Source: PALSA-894 sp963734185 (GTDB lineage: Bacteria; Pseudomonadota; Alphaproteobacteria; Rhizobiales; Xanthobacteraceae). Taken from it: a DNA stretch of 64,000 nt. The stretch covers positions 3,038,001-3,102,000 of the forward strand of contig CAVTGA010000001.1 in assembly GCA_963734185.1 (NCBI GenBank). The letters are read 5' to 3'. Below the pieces are notes generated by a model. That model saw nothing but the letters and a program-made list of their open reading frames with translations, made no database searches and was not told the origin of the DNA. Numbering within the stretch: position 1 is the stretch's first letter; each line of letters begins with the position of its first letter. The position numbers and the translations under genes are program-made. Positions 9,015-19,861 of this stretch are shown here, piece by piece.

Positions 9015-9924
9015 CGGCTCACGCCTCCCCGACGGCCGGGCGCGGGCTCGCGCACCGGCGCCGTGCCGAGCAGGCCGCCCGGCCGCAGCACCAGGCAGGC
9101 GAACAGCAGCGCATAGGCGATGAGATCGCGGATGTGCGGGCCGAAATACCATTGGCTGTGCGCCTCGACGATGCCGAGCACGAGCCCGCCGAGCAGCGCG
9201 CCGGGGATCGATCCGAGCCCGCCGATCATCATCGCGATCAGGCCCTTGAAGGTCGCCCACATGCCGAACATCGGCGTGACCTGCTGGTCGACGGCGAGCA
9301 CCAGATAGCCGGCGATGCCGCCGACCGCCGAGGCGAGCGCGAAGGCGAGCATCACGGCGGTGCCTGACATCGATGCCGACCAGATGCGCGGCGGTCGGGT
9401 TGTCGATGATCGCGCGCAACGCCAGCCCGAAGCGCGAGCGGTAGAGCAGGAGATGGACGGCCGCCGACAGGGCGAGCGCGCTGGCGAGCATGATCAGGTG
9501 ATCGACGCGCAGCAGGAACGGCCCGAGCGTCAGCGGATCGGCCGGCGCGAGCGGCGGAAACGGATAGGTGTGGCGCGGCAGCACCAGGATCGCGGCCTGC
9601 TCGAGCTGCATCCAGATCGCGAAGCTCGACACCATCGAGGCGACGCCGGCGCCGGCTCCCATCGGCGCAAAGCACAGCCGCTCGACATAGAGGCCGGCGA
9701 GCACGGCGCCGAGCACGGTCACGGCGACGACCGACGAGCGGCCCCGCCGCCGAGCTGCACGTAGACCAGCGTTCCGAGATAGGCGCCGATCATGATCGAG
9801 GGGCCATAGGAGAGGTTGAGCCGCCGCATCACGCCGAAGATCAAGGTGAAGCCGAGCGCGAGCAGCGCCGTAGGACGACGCCGATCATCACGCCGTCGAG
9901 CGTGTTCTGGATGAGGTCGATCAT
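8999..9924 (-). pseudogene. livH: Branched-chain amino-acid ABC permease LivH (second copy), frameshifted in this sequence
   Basis: N-terminus MIDLIQNTLDGVMIGVV is followed in other frames by ALLALGFTLIFGVMRRLNLSYGPS, then VERLCFAPMGAGAGVASMVSSF, then GGLGSIPGALLGGLVLGIVEAH and the ending IRDLIAYALLFACLVLRPGGLLG, all standard LivH segments in order. Breaks lie near 9870, 9730-9745 and 9370; at 9870 and 9735 removing two single bases each restores an unbroken protein. The gene starts after a 190-base gap that separates it from livF and contains a dispersed repeat, so the second livH-livM pair may be a separate transcription unit or a reinitiated part of the operon. Confidence 0.72.
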
Positions 9925-9955
9925 GCCGCCGTTTCCGGGCCGGGCCTGACTCCGC

Positions 9956-10098
9956 CCTCATCCTGAGGAGCATCGCGCAGCGATGCGTCTCGAAGGATGG
10001 CGGCACGCTCCGACGCCCTTGGCCATGGTTCGAGACGCGCGGCCAACAGCGCGTGTACGCGCGTCTGTAACGCGCCATGGCCGCGCTCCTCACCATGA
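9956..10098. repeat. Dispersed palindromic element (CTCATCCTGAGGAG family)
   Basis: Between livF and the second livH. It contains a palindrome CCTGAGGAGCATCGC...GCGATGCGTCTCGAAGG and, about 60 bases further on, a related arm reading GGTTCGAGACGCGCGGCC...GGCCGCGCTCCTCACCAT, so it is a composite of two linked palindromes. This kind of element is common between genes in Bradyrhizobium-like genomes (from memory). It could form a hairpin that attenuates read-through to the downstream livH-livM pair. Confidence 0.6.
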
Positions 10099-10114
10099 AG
10101 TCGGTGTTCGGGGA

Positions 10115-10844
<730 letters not shown>

Positions 10845-10850
10845 GGCGCC

Positions 10851-11610
10851 TCACGCCGCCGTCGCGGTGCCGAGATAGGCCTCGCGCACCAGCGGATCGG
10901 CCTGCACCTGCGGCGGGCGTGCCTTCGGCGATCTTCTGCCCGAAATTGAGCACCGCGATGCGGTCGGTGACCGCCATCACCAGCTCGACGTGGTGCTCGA
11001 TCAACAGGATGGTGACGCCCTCGTCGCGCAGCGCGCGGATGCGGTCGTCGAGCTGGTCGATCTCCTCGGCGTTCATGCCGGCGGCCGGCTCGTCGAGCAG
11101 CAGCAGCGCAGGGCTGGCGGCGAGCGCGCGGGCGAATTCGAGCCGCCGCTGCTCGCCGAACGCCAGGTTGGCCGGCAAGCTCGTCGCGCTTGTGCGCGAG
11201 ATCGAAGAATTCGAGCGTGCGGTCGATCTCCGCGCGCGCCGCGCGCGAGCCGCCGAGCCAGCGCGCGCAAGAAGCTCTCCTGCCTGGCGCTGCGCGCCGG
11301 AGTTCTGCGCCACCCAGAGGTTCTGCCAGACCGTGAGCTGGCCGAACAGGCGGATGTTCTGGAACGTGCGCGCGATCCCTGAGCGCCACGCGCGCGTGCG
11401 GCGGCAGCGCGGTGATGTCCGCGCCGCGCAGCAGCACGCGGCCGCGCGGTCGGCGCGAAACAGCCCGCAGATCAGGTTGACGATCGTGCTCTTGCCCGAG
11501 CCGTTCGGCCCGATCAGGCCGAGGATCTCGCCCTGCGCCACGGTGAGGTCGACGTCGTCGACCGCGCGCACGCCGCCGAAATGCTTGGTGAGGCCGTTGA
11601 GCTCAAGCAC
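10851..11610 (-). pseudogene. livG: Branched-chain amino-acid ABC transporter ATPase LivG, frameshifted in this sequence
   Basis: Cytoplasmic ATPase of the same importer, about 250 residues when repaired. It starts at GTG (LELNGLTKHFGGVRAVDDVDL), with GGAG seven bases upstream, overlapping the end of livM. Walker A (GPNGSGKST), TFQNIRLFGQLTVWQNL, FGEQRRLEFARAL, Walker B (LLLLDEPAAGMN) and IEHHVELVMAVTDRI are all present, but frames change near 11445, 11380, 11270, 11175 and 10920. The end should read PLVREAYLGTATAA, six bases before the livF ATG. The breaks I resolved are extra bases. Confidence 0.8.
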
Positions 11611-12523
11611 CGGCGCGCTCCTTGCTGCGCGCGAAGAGCCGCTTCAGCGCCGCGACGCGTGCCGGGCGTCGAGCAGGCCGCGCGGGCGCACGTTCATGGC
11701 CAGCACGATCAGCCCGCCGAACAGCAGGTTGCGCCAGTCGCCCATGAAGCGCAGGCCCTCGATCAGCAAGCCCTGAATGAAGATCACGGCGAGCAGCGTG
11801 CCGAACACGTTGGAGAGCCCGCCGAGGATCGGATAGGCGACCGCGAAGGTCGCCAGCACCACGCCGAACTGCACGTGCTCGATGTGGGTGGTGTAGTGGG
11901 CGAACAATGCCGCCGCCGATGCCCGGCGATCACGCCGCCGACCGTCATCGCCGTGACCTTCACGGCGGTGACGTTGATGCCGCTCGACTTTGCGCGGCGA
12001 GCTCGTCCTCGCCGACCGCGCGCAGCACCGCGCCGGCGCGCGAGCGGTCCATCCACCACAGCGCCGCCATCACCAGCGCGACGAACGATCCAGATGAACA
12101 GCATGACGTCGAGCGTCGACCAGCCGTGCTCGGGGAAATAGCGGATCTGGCGGAAGCCCTCGCCGCCATGCGGCCCGAGCTTGAAGCTCGCCGCGCTCGA
12201 GCTGATAGTTGAAATTGAAGAAGAACAGCCGCACGGCCTCGCCGAACGCGGTCGTCGCCACCACCAGCATCAGACCCTTGACGCGCAGCGCCGGGAAACC
12301 GACCGCGCAGGCGACGGCGCCGGCGACGAGCGCGGCGACGCCAAGCGCCGGAACGATTCGGCCAGCCGCCGAGCACCGTCAGCATGCCGGCGACGTAGGC
12401 GCCGATCGCGAAGAAGCCGGCCTGCGCGAGGCTCACCTGCCCGGTCAGCAGCACGCAATAGGCCGAGAGCCCGAGCAGCGTGTGCACGCCGATGATCTGG
12501 ATCAGGCCGAGATAGAAATCCAT
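11603..12523 (-). pseudogene. livM: Branched-chain amino-acid ABC permease LivM (first copy), frameshifted in this sequence
   Basis: Polytopic permease. The N-terminus MDFYLGLIQIIGVHTLLGLSAYCVLLTGQVSLAQAGFFAIGAY is intact, and the C-terminal section FAVAYPILGGLSNVFGTLLAVIFIQ through LFGGLIVLAMNVRPRGLLDAR is intact in another frame. The natural end, reached after a further frame correction near 11660, is VAALKRLFARSKERAGA with its TGA inside the livG start region. Intervening breaks lie near 12355, 12190, 12085, 11985 and 11905. It follows the first livH by 16 bases. Confidence 0.75.
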
Positions 12524-12539
12524 GGCTGAGATCCATGGC

Positions 12540-13434
12540 TCAATCGCGCCCGGCCGCCGGCGCGAACAGGCCGCCCGGCCGGAACACCAGGAACGCGAAC
12601 AGCAGCAGCATGATGTAGAGGTCGCGCTCCGAGACGCCGCGGAAGAACTGGAACAGGTTCTCCAGCCCGCCGACCAGCAGCCCGGCGATGATGGCGCCGG
12701 GAATGCTGCCGAGCCCGCCGATCACGGTGACGATCAGGCCCTTGACGGTCAGCGGCAGCGACAGCAGCGGCGAGAGCATGCCGATCGCTGCGCCGATCAT
12801 CGCGCCGGCGATGCCGCCGAGCATGCCGGTGATCGACGAAGGTGAGCACGTTCACGTTGGTGATGCTGATGCCGCACAGCTCGCGCGGCGACCGGCTGCT
12901 GCGAGACCGCGCGCGTCGCAAGCCCGAGCCGCGTGCGGTAGAGCAGCGCGAGCAGGAGCACCATGCAGGCGCAGCCGAGCGCGAACACGAACATCAGGTC
13001 GCCGCGCAGGTTGAACGGACCGAGCGCGGATGATGACGTCGGAGAACAGCGCCGGATAGTTCAGCGGCACGCCCTGCGTGGTGTGCACGATGATCTCGTC
13101 GATCAGCAGCAACAGGCCGACCGTGGACATCAGCGTCGCCAGCGGGTTGGCGAGCGGGATGAAACGGAAGCCGATGAGATAGACCAGTACGCCGATCACG
13201 CCGCCGGACGCCGCCGACACCAGGAACACCAGCGCGGCCGGCGCCTTGACGCACGGCGAGCATCAGCAGGCTCGCATAGGCGGCGCCGATCGACGCCGCC
13301 GCATAGGAGAGGTTGATCTTGTGCATCACGCCGAAGATCAGCGTGAAGCCGATGCCGAGCAGCGCATAGGTGGCGCCGAACAGCACGCCGTCGGCGACCG
13401 ACTGAACGGTATCGATGAAGTCGAGGTAGTCCAC
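12540..13434 (-). pseudogene. livH: Branched-chain amino-acid ABC permease LivH (first copy), frameshifted in this sequence
   Basis: Inner-membrane permease of the HAAT family. I start it at the GTG preceded by GGGGGTG (product VDYLDFIDTVQSVADGVLFGATYALLGIGFTLIFGV); an in-frame ATG eight codons upstream lies inside a dispersed repeat. Later segments in other frames: PLATLMSTVGLLLLIDEIIV, FNLRGDLMFVFALGCACMV, RTRLGLATRAVSQ, GGLGSIPGAIIAGLLVGGLEN and the ending LLFAFLVFRPGGLFAP. Breaks lie near 13250, 13030, 12890 and 12840. First permease of the operon downstream of the binding protein. Confidence 0.75.
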
Positions 13435-13452
13435 TGCGGCACCCCCATCATT

Positions 13453-13542
13453 CGTCATGCCCGGCCTTGAGCCGGGCATCCACGTCTTGCTTTGTCGCGG
13501 CAAGGAAAGACGTGGATGGCCGGGACAAGCCCGGCCATGACG
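13453..13542. repeat. Dispersed palindromic repeat (translated MAGLVPAIHV family)
   Basis: Inverted repeat CGTCATGCCCGG...AAGACGTGGATGGCCGGG...GGCCATGACG with two complementary halves around a TTGTCGCGGCAAG centre. One strand translates to MAGLVPAIHVFPCRD, a peptide I recall as recurrent in Rhizobiales annotations and recognisable as non-coding. It separates the binding-protein gene from livH and is a plausible processing or attenuation hairpin that would leave more binding-protein message than permease message (inference). Confidence 0.75.
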
Positions 13543-13584
13543 GTGGATAGGGTTGATGCATCCCGAGTGGAAAAGCTCCCTCGC

Positions 13585-14781
13585 TCAGGACGACGGCTTG
13601 TGCAGGACATGCCAGCTTCCGCCCTTGGCGTGGACGTAGAGGAACGGCTTGATCGCTTCGCGGTCCGCGTGCGCCCGACCTTGCCGAGCAGGCCCATCGT
13701 CTCCTTCAGCGCCGCCAGCCCCTCGCGCATCTTCACGCGGTCGGCCGCGACGGTGTCGGGCTTGGCCATGATCTTCTGCTTCTCGATCACGTCCTTGAGG
13801 ATGAACATGATCTCGTAGGCCGCCGCGCTGTGCAGGTCGGCGCTGCCGCCGAACTTGGCGACCTGCTCGGCCGCCTTGGTGGCCTCGGGGGTCACCGGCG
13901 CGAAGCTGGTCGGGATGATGATGCCCTCGGCCTGCTTGGCGCAGCCCTGCAGCGTCTCGATGCTGGACGAGGAGGTGAGCCCGATCAGCAGCTTCGGCTT
14001 GACGCCCTGGCGCTCCATCTCCTTGAGCACGCCGCAGGTGGTGAACGGGTGCGCCGAGATCGCGACGATGTCGGGATTGGCGCGCTTCATCTCGCGCACC
14101 TGGGTCGAGAACGTGGTGTCGGCGAGCAGCCATTCGCCCTGGCCGAGCACCTGGAGCCCGTTGGCTTCGGCCTGCTGCTTCATCACGCCGAAGGTCGCGT
14201 TGGAATGCGCGAAATCCTTCTCGACGCCGCCATAGATCGTCTTGAGGTCGGGATGCTGCGTCTTGAGCCAGGCGAACAGCGACTTGTACATCTCGAATTC
14301 GCTCGGCACGTTGCGGAACGCCCATTCGGAGATCTTGGCGAGCCCGCCCTTGGCGGCGACGTCGGCGATGATCGGGAACTGCAGCCCGCTGTCGGACGCA
14401 TCGCCCGCCTTCTTCTGCAGCATGCCGAACAGCGACTCGGCGACGTTGGAGCAGGTCGGGCCGACCGCGACGAATGCGTCCGTGGAGGCGATGCGGCGCA
14501 CCACCGAAATGCCTTCCTCGGCGTTGCAGCGGTCATCGAGGAATTCGACCGTCGAACTTGGCCTTGGCGCCGTCGCCGAGCGTGACGCCGCCCGCGCTTG
14601 TTGATCTCCTCGGCGGCCGCCTTCATGGCGGCTTCGCTGTTGATCCCGAACACGCGCACGACGCCGGACTTGGCGCCGAAGCCGGTGATCTTGACGGTGC
14701 GCTCCTGGGCGGCGGCGGGCGTGGAAAACGACCAGCGCCAGCGTCCGCCAGCGCGGCCAATGCGGCAGTGCGTTTCAGCAT
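13585..14781 (-). pseudogene. Branched-chain amino-acid ABC transporter substrate-binding protein, frameshifted in this sequence
   Basis: Periplasmic Leu/Ile/Val-type binding protein, roughly 395 residues when repaired. The signal peptide start MLKRTAALAALA is followed by frame changes between 14745 and 14510; the body from VRRIASTDAFVAVGPTCSNVAES to AALKETMGLLGKVG is continuous, and after a break near 13668 it ends ADREAIKPFLYVHAKGGSWHVLHKPSS. First gene of the Liv locus, divergent from the acyl-CoA synthetase over 127 bases. The family also binds aromatic and aliphatic acids, so the ligand is not certain to be an amino acid. Confidence 0.78.
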
Positions 14782-14908
14782 GGAGTCCTCCCTTTGATTA
14801 TCGTCGCGTCCCGAGCTCTTTGCGGCCGGGTCCTCGTCAGATGCAAGCTTAACACGTTTCGTGCACCGCGAATGACCATTGCGCGAAAATAGCGCGGGAG
14901 GAGCGGTC

Positions 14909-16632
14909 ATGGCCAAGGCGCAAGCCGGCGAAGAAAGCACGCGCGGCGCCACGCAAGAAGACGCCGCGCCACGGCGCCCGCAAGCCTGCCGCGCAGCGCC
15001 GCAACGGCGGCCTGTTCGCCAGCCTCAAGCCGAACGCGGCGAATTTCGCCGCGCTGACGCCGATCGCGTTCCTGGCGCGCACGGCCGCGATCCATCCCGA
15101 GCGCCTCGCGGTCGTCCACGGCGCCCGGCGGTTCAGCTACGGCAAGCTCCAGGAGCGCGCGCGGCGGCTCGCCTCGGCGCTGTCGCGCCGCGGCGTGCGG
15201 CGCAGGCGACACCGTGGCGGCGATGCTGCCGAACGTGCCGGCCATGCTGGAGGCGCATTACGGCGTGCCGATGCTCGGCGCGGTGCTCAACGCCATCAAC
15301 ACGCGGCTCGATCCCGCAACCATCGCCTATATCCTGGAGCACGGCGAGGCCAAGGTGCTGATCACCGACCGCGAATACGCCGCGCAGGTCGGCCCGGCGC
15401 TTGCGCAGCATGAAGAAGCGGCCGCTCGTCATCGACGTCGACGACCCGCTCTACGCCGGACCGGGCGAGCGGCTCGGCAGAGATCGAATACGAGGACTTC
15501 ATCGCGACCGGCGATCCGGACTTCGCCGGCAGCGCCGGTGACCGACGAGATCGAGCGCGATCGCGCTCAACTACACCTCGGGCACCACCGGCAATCCGAA
15601 GGGCGTGGTCTATCACCACCGCGGCACGTTCCTGGAAGCGGTCGGCAACATCATGGCGTGGCCGCTGCCGCCGAAGCCGGTCTATCTCTGGACCCTGCCG
15701 ATGTTCCACTGCAACGGCTGGTGCTTCCCGTGGTCGGTCACCGCGATGGGCGGCACGCACGTCTGCCTGCGCAAGGTCGATCCGGCGCTGATCTTCCCGA
15801 TGATCGTCGAGCATGGCGTCACGCACATGTGCGGCGCGCCGACCGTGCTCAACATGCTGGTCAGCGCGCCGGCCGGAGCAGCGCCGCCGCTTCGACCACA
15901 TCGTCGACATCCAGACCGGCGGCTCGCCGCCGCCCGCCAAGGTGATCAAGGGGATGGAGGAGCTCGGCTTCCGCGTGACGCACATCTACGGCATGACCGA
16001 GCTGCAAGGGCCCTCGACCTTGTGCGTGCCGCAGGACGGCTGGGCCGAGCTGCCGCTCGAGGAGCGCGCGGTGTTCAACGCGCGCCAGGGCGTGCGCTAT
16101 CCGGTGGTGGAGGGGCAGATGGTGGCCGACCCGAAGACGCTGTCAGCCGGTCAAGCGCGACGGCACGACCATCGGCGAGATCATGGTGCGCGGCAACACC
16201 GTGATGCTCGGCTATCTCAAGGATCCGAAGGCGACGGCCGAGGCGTTCCGCGGCGGCTGGATGCACACCGGCGATCTCGCGGTCGAGCATCCCGACGGCT
16301 ACGTCGAGATCAAGGACCGCGCCAAGGACATCATCATCTCCGGCGGCGAGAACATCTCGAGCGTCGAGGTCGAGATCGCGCTCTACCGGCATCCGGCGGT
16401 GCAGCTCGCCGCCGTGGTGGCGCGGCCGGACGAGAAATGGGGCGAGACGCCGTGCGCGTTCGTGCAGCTCAAGCCGGGATCGGATGCGAGCGCGGACGAG
16501 ATCATCGCGTTCTGCCGCGATCAGCTGGCGCACTTCAAGGCGCCGAAGACGGTGGTGTTCGGGCCGTTGCCGACCACCGCCACCGGCAAGATCCAGAAGT
16601 TCGTGCTGCGCGAGAGAGCGCGGGGCGTGTAG
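14909..16632 (+). pseudogene. Acyl-CoA synthetase (AMP-binding, FadD/DmdB-like), frameshifted in this sequence
   Basis: ATP-dependent acid:CoA ligase. GGGAGGAG precedes the ATG. The P-loop YTSGTTGNPKGVVYHH, the MFHCNGWCFPW segment typical of one FadD-like subfamily, YGMTELQGPS, and the hinge and C-terminal lysine region (WMHTGDLAVEHPDGYVEIKDRAKD, ISGGENISSVEVE, TATGKIQKF) are present in order. Eight single extra bases break it (about 14921, 15197, 15409, 15479, 15534, 15554, 15871, 16143); removing them gives a continuous protein of about 570 residues with a lysine-rich N-terminal extension (AKKARAAPRKKTPR). Divergent from the Liv locus, so it may activate an acid imported by it. The stop codon lies in a REP element. 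Confidence 0.8.
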
Positions 16633-16712
16633 CCCGGCTTCGCTACGCGAAGCCGGGGCGGTAACGCAACCGGCGCGACCGGTCCCGGCTTCGCTGCGCG
16701 AAGCCGGGCTAC
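16629..16712. repeat. REP-like element, GTAGCCCGG...CCGGGCTAC family
   Basis: Two hairpins in tandem, GTAGCCCGGCTTCGCTACGC followed by GAAGCCGGGG, and CCCGGCTTCGCTGCGCGAAG followed by CCGGGCTAC, so the outer ends are also complementary. It lies between the converging acyl-CoA synthetase and phoB, and its first bases supply the TAG stop of the synthetase. Probably serves both genes as a 3' structure. Confidence 0.75.
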
Positions 16713-16716
16713 GGCA

Positions 16717-17418
16717 TCACCCCGGCCTTCCGAATCTCTCGTCGAAGGCGTAGCCGGAGCCGCGCACGGTGCGGATCGGGTCGGCGCCGCGGCCGCGGTT
16801 GAGCGCGCGGCGCAGCCGCCCGACATGGACGTCGACGGTGCGTTCGTCGATATAGATGTCGCGCCCCCACACCCCGTCGAGCAGCTGCTCGCGGCTGAAT
16901 ACGCGGCCGGGACTCTGCATCAGGAATTCCAGCAGCCGGAACTCGGTCGGCCCGAGATGGACCTCGCGGCCGTCGCGCGAGACGCGCTTCTTCTCGCGGT
17001 CGAGCGAGAGCTCGCCGGCCCCGAGCACGGTCGCGACGCGCTCAGGGCTGGCGCGGCGCAGCAGCGCGCGCACGCGCGCCAACAGCTCCGGCACCGAGAA
17101 CGGCTTGACGATGTAGTCGTCGGCGCCGGTGGCAAGGCCGCGCACGCGCTCGCTCTCCTCGCCGCGCGCGGTCAGCATGATGATCGGCATGCGCTCGGTC
17201 GCGGCACGGGTGCGCAGACGCCGGCACAGCTCGATGCCCGACATGCCGGGCAGCATCCAGTCGAGCACGACCAGGTCGGGCGGGCTCTCCTTCAGCCTGA
17301 CCTCGGCCTCGTCGCCGCGCCCGGAGGTCTCCACCTCGTAGCCCTCGGCCTCGAGGTTGTAGCGCAGCAGCAGGGTCAGCGGCTCTTCGTCCTCGACGAT
17401 CAGAATGCGTGCCGACAT
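16717..17418 (-). CDS. phoB: Phosphate regulon response regulator PhoB
   Basis: DNA-binding response regulator of phosphate starvation, 233 residues. The receiver domain shows the acidic pocket (EDEE), phospho-acceptor D53 in VVLDWMLPG and the conserved lysine in YIVKPFS; the C-terminal winged helix (GPTEFRLLEFLMQSPGRVFSREQLLDGVWG, ERTVDVHVGRLRRALN, RTVRGSGYAF) is of the OmpR/PhoB type. It sits 24 bases downstream of phoU, at the end of the pst operon, with AGGAGG upstream of its ATG. It is expected to bind the Pho box found before pstS. Confidence 0.96.
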   Translation of the reverse strand: MSARILIVEDEEPLTLLLRYNLEAEGYEVETSGRGDEAEVRLKESPPDLVVLDWMLPGMSGIELCRRLRTRAATERMPIIMLTARGEESERVRGLATGADDYIVKPFSVPELLARVRALLRRASPERVATVLGAGELSLDREKKRVSRDGREVHLGPTEFRLLEFLMQSPGRVFSREQLLDGVWGRDIYIDERTVDVHVGRLRRALNRGRGADPIRTVRGSGYAFDERFGRPG

Positions 17419-17442
17419 GGTTGCCTCCTGGGCTGCCTCCGG

Positions 17443-18150
17443 TCAGTTGTGCAGCGGCACGGCCGAGAAGCTCTCGCCCTTCGGGCGCTCGTCGACCACC
17501 GCGCGTCCTTGCACGATATAATGCACCGTCTCGGCGATGTTGGTGGCGTGATCCCCCATCCGTTCGATGTTCTTGGAACAGAACAGCAGGTGCGTGCAGA
17601 ACGTGATGTTGCGCGGATCTTCCATCATATAGGTGAGCAGCTCGCGGAACAGCGAATTGTTGACGGCATCGATCGCCTCGTCGCCGCGCCACACCGCCAT
17701 GGCCTTGTCGACGTCGCGCCGGACGAACGCGTCGAGCACCTGCTTGAGCTGCGCCAGCACCAGCTCGGCCATGTGCTCCACGCCGCGGATGACCTTGTGC
17801 GAGTGGAAGTCGCCGCCGAGCGCGACCACGCGCTTGGCGATGTTCTTGGCAAGGTCGCCGATGCGCTCGAGGTCGTTGGAGACGCGCAGCGCGCCGACGA
17901 TCTCGCGCAGGTCGACCGCCATGGGCTGGCGCCGCGCGATGGTCAGGACCGCTTTCTCCTCGATCTCGCGCTGCAGCGTGTCGATGGCGGGATCGAGCAC
18001 GATGACGCGCTGCGCCAGGATGGCGTCGCGCCGCGCGAGCGCATGGACCGAGTCGGCGATCTGCTTTTCGGCCAGCCCGCCCATTTCGGCGACCATGCGG
18101 GCGAGGTCCTGCAGGTCGGCGTCGAAGGCCTTCATGGTGTGTTCGGGCAT
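17443..18150 (-). CDS. phoU: Phosphate transport regulator PhoU
   Basis: Cytoplasmic helical-bundle protein of 235 residues that, in the family, links PstSCAB transport activity to PhoR and restrains the regulon when phosphate is plentiful. The sequence has the two tandem three-helix repeats with the acidic metal-binding motifs (RISNDLERIGDLAKN in the first half, NIERMGDHATNIAE in the second). Forty bases downstream of pstB, 24 upstream of phoB, same operon. Confidence 0.96.
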   Translation of the reverse strand: MPEHTMKAFDADLQDLARMVAEMGGLAEKQIADSVHALARRDAILAQRVIVLDPAIDTLQREIEEKAVLTIARRQPMAVDLREIVGALRVSNDLERIGDLAKNIAKRVVALGGDFHSHKVIRGVEHMAELVLAQLKQVLDAFVRRDVDKAMAVWRGDEAIDAVNNSLFRELLTYMMEDPRNITFCTHLLFCSKNIERMGDHATNIAETVHYIVQGRAVVDERPKGESFSAVPLHN

Positions 18151-18190
18151 CGCGTTTCAATCCTTGCGCTGCTCACAGGCGTGAGCCGGC

Positions 18191-19006
18191 TCAGCCGAAG
18201 CGGCCGGTGATATAGTCCTGCGTGCGCCGGTTGCCCGGCGCGGTGAACATCTTGCTGGTCGTGTCGAACTCGATCAGCTCGCCGAGATACATGAACGCCG
18301 TGAAACCGGAGACCCGCGCCGCCTGCTGCATGTTGTGGGTCACGATCACGATCGTGTAGTCGTCCTTCAGCTCGTCGATCAGCTCCTCGATCTTGGCGGT
18401 CGAGATCGGATCGAGCGCCGAGCACGGCTCGTCGAACAGGATCACCTCGGGCTTGACCGCGACGGTGCGGGCGATGCACAGCCGCTGCTGCTGGCCGCCG
18501 GACAGGCTGAGGCCGTTGGCGGCGAGCTTGTCCTTGACCTCTTCCCACAACGCGGCGCGGCGCAGCGAATGCTCCACGCGCCCCTCGAGCTCGGATCGCG
18601 GCAGCCGTTCGTAGAGCCGGATGCCGAACGCGATGTTCTCGTAGATCGACATGGGAAACGGCGTCGGCCGCTGGAACACCATGCCGATGCGCGCGCGCAG
18701 CAGGTTGACGTCCTGCTGCGGCGACAGGATATCCGTGCCCTCGAGCAGGACCTCGCCGGTGGCGCGCTGGTTGGGATAGAGATCGTACATGCGGTTGAGC
18801 ACGCGCAGCAGCGTGGACTTCCCGCAGCCGGACGGGCCGATGAACGCCGTCACCTGGTTCTCGAACAGCGGCAGGCTGATGCTCTTGAGCGCGCGGTTGT
18901 CGCCGTAATAGAAGTCGAGGTTGCGGATCGAGACCTTGTGCGCCAAATCGGCGGCCGCGGCCGGACCGTGCGCGACGGCAGGCGCGTTGAGCGAGGCGAT
19001 GGTCAT
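18191..19006 (-). CDS. pstB: Phosphate ABC transporter ATP-binding protein PstB
   Basis: ATPase of the high-affinity phosphate importer, 271 residues. Walker A (GPSGCGKST), the PstB-typical insertion RVLNRMYDLYPN, the Q-loop GMVFQRPTPFPMSIYENIAFG, the signature LSGGQQQRLCIART and Walker B (ILFDEPCSALDPI) are all present. I chose the ATG that overlaps the pstA stop (ATGA) because it gives the usual length; the frame is open much further upstream inside pstA. Confidence 0.97.
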   Translation of the reverse strand: MTIASLNAPAVAHGPAAAADLAHKVSIRNLDFYYGDNRALKSISLPLFENQVTAFIGPSGCGKSTLLRVLNRMYDLYPNQRATGEVLLEGTDILSPQQDVNLLRARIGMVFQRPTPFPMSIYENIAFGIRLYERLPRSELEGRVEHSLRRAALWEEVKDKLAANGLSLSGGQQQRLCIARTVAVKPEVILFDEPCSALDPISTAKIEELIDELKDDYTIVIVTHNMQQAARVSGFTAFMYLGELIEFDTTSKMFTAPGNRRTQDYITGRFG

Positions 19007-19857
19007 GAGGGCTTTCTCGATGCTGAGAGCACCCGCGCAACGATCGAGAGCGCGAGCACGGCGAGCGTGATGATCAGCGCGCCGGTCCAGGCGAGCTTCT
19101 GCCAGTCCTTGTAGGGGCTGAGCGCGAACTGGAAGATGACGGCAGGCAGGCTCGCCATCGGGGCATTGAGGTCGACGCTCCAGAACTGGTTGTTGAGCGC
19201 GGTGAACAGCAGCGGCGCGGTCTCGCCGCTGATGCGGGCGACCGCGAGCAGCACCCCGGTGATCATGCCGGCGCGCGCCGCCCGGTAGGCGATGCGCGTT
19301 ACCATCAGCGCGCGCGGCAGCCCGATCGAGGCCGCGGCCTCGCGCAAGGTGTCGGGCACCAGCAGCAGCATGTCCTCGGTGGTGCGCACCACTACCGGCA
19401 CCACGATGACGGCGAGCGCGATCGCGCCGGCGAGGCCGGAGAAATGCCCCATCGGCGCGACCACGACCTCGTAGATGAACAGGCCGACGACGATCGAAGG
19501 TGCGCTGAGCAGGATGTCGTTGATGAAGCGCACCACGTCGGTAAGCTTCTCGTGGCGGCCATACTCCGCCATGTAGGTCCCGGCGAGGATCCCGAGCGGC
19601 GTGCCGATGGCTACCGCCAGGGAGGTCATGATCAAGCTGCCGATGATCGGATTGAGCAGCCCGCCGTCCGCGCCGGGCGGCGGCGTCATCTCGGCGAACA
19701 CCTTGAGCGAAAGCCCGCTCCACCCTTCGGAGATCAATGTCCCGAGGATCAGCACCAGCCAGCCGAGCCCGAACAGGGTCGCGGCGAGCGAGAGGCCCAT
19801 GGCGATGGCGTTGCGGCGGCGACGCGCGCGATAGAGTCCGTTCACGGCGGCGGCCAT
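19003..19857 (-). CDS. pstA: Phosphate ABC transporter permease PstA
   Basis: Inner-membrane permease with about six transmembrane segments, 284 residues from the chosen ATG (MAAAVNGLYRARRRRNAIAMG), which lies four bases after the pstC stop. An ATG eleven codons upstream, inside pstC, is an alternative. Typical PstA features: GGLLNPIIGSLIMTSLAVAIGTPLGILAGTYMAEYG near the first third, the EAA-type coupling loop LREAAASIGLPRALMVTRI, and GETAPLLFTALNNQFW. Coupled to pstC and pstB in one operon. Confidence 0.95.
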   Translation of the reverse strand: MAAAVNGLYRARRRRNAIAMGLSLAATLFGLGWLVLILGTLISEGWSGLSLKVFAEMTPPPGADGGLLNPIIGSLIMTSLAVAIGTPLGILAGTYMAEYGRHEKLTDVVRFINDILLSAPSIVVGLFIYEVVVAPMGHFSGLAGAIALAVIVVPVVVRTTEDMLLLVPDTLREAAASIGLPRALMVTRIAYRAARAGMITGVLLAVARISGETAPLLFTALNNQFWSVDLNAPMASLPAVIFQFALSPYKDWQKLAWTGALIITLAVLALSIVARVLSASRKPS

Positions 19858-19861
19858 GGCG

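Noticed and set aside
13453..13542. MAGLVPAIHVF and MPGSRPGM peptides as protein ends near the Liv binding protein
   Set aside because: They are translations of a dispersed palindrome and appear only because of a frameshift in the binding-protein gene.
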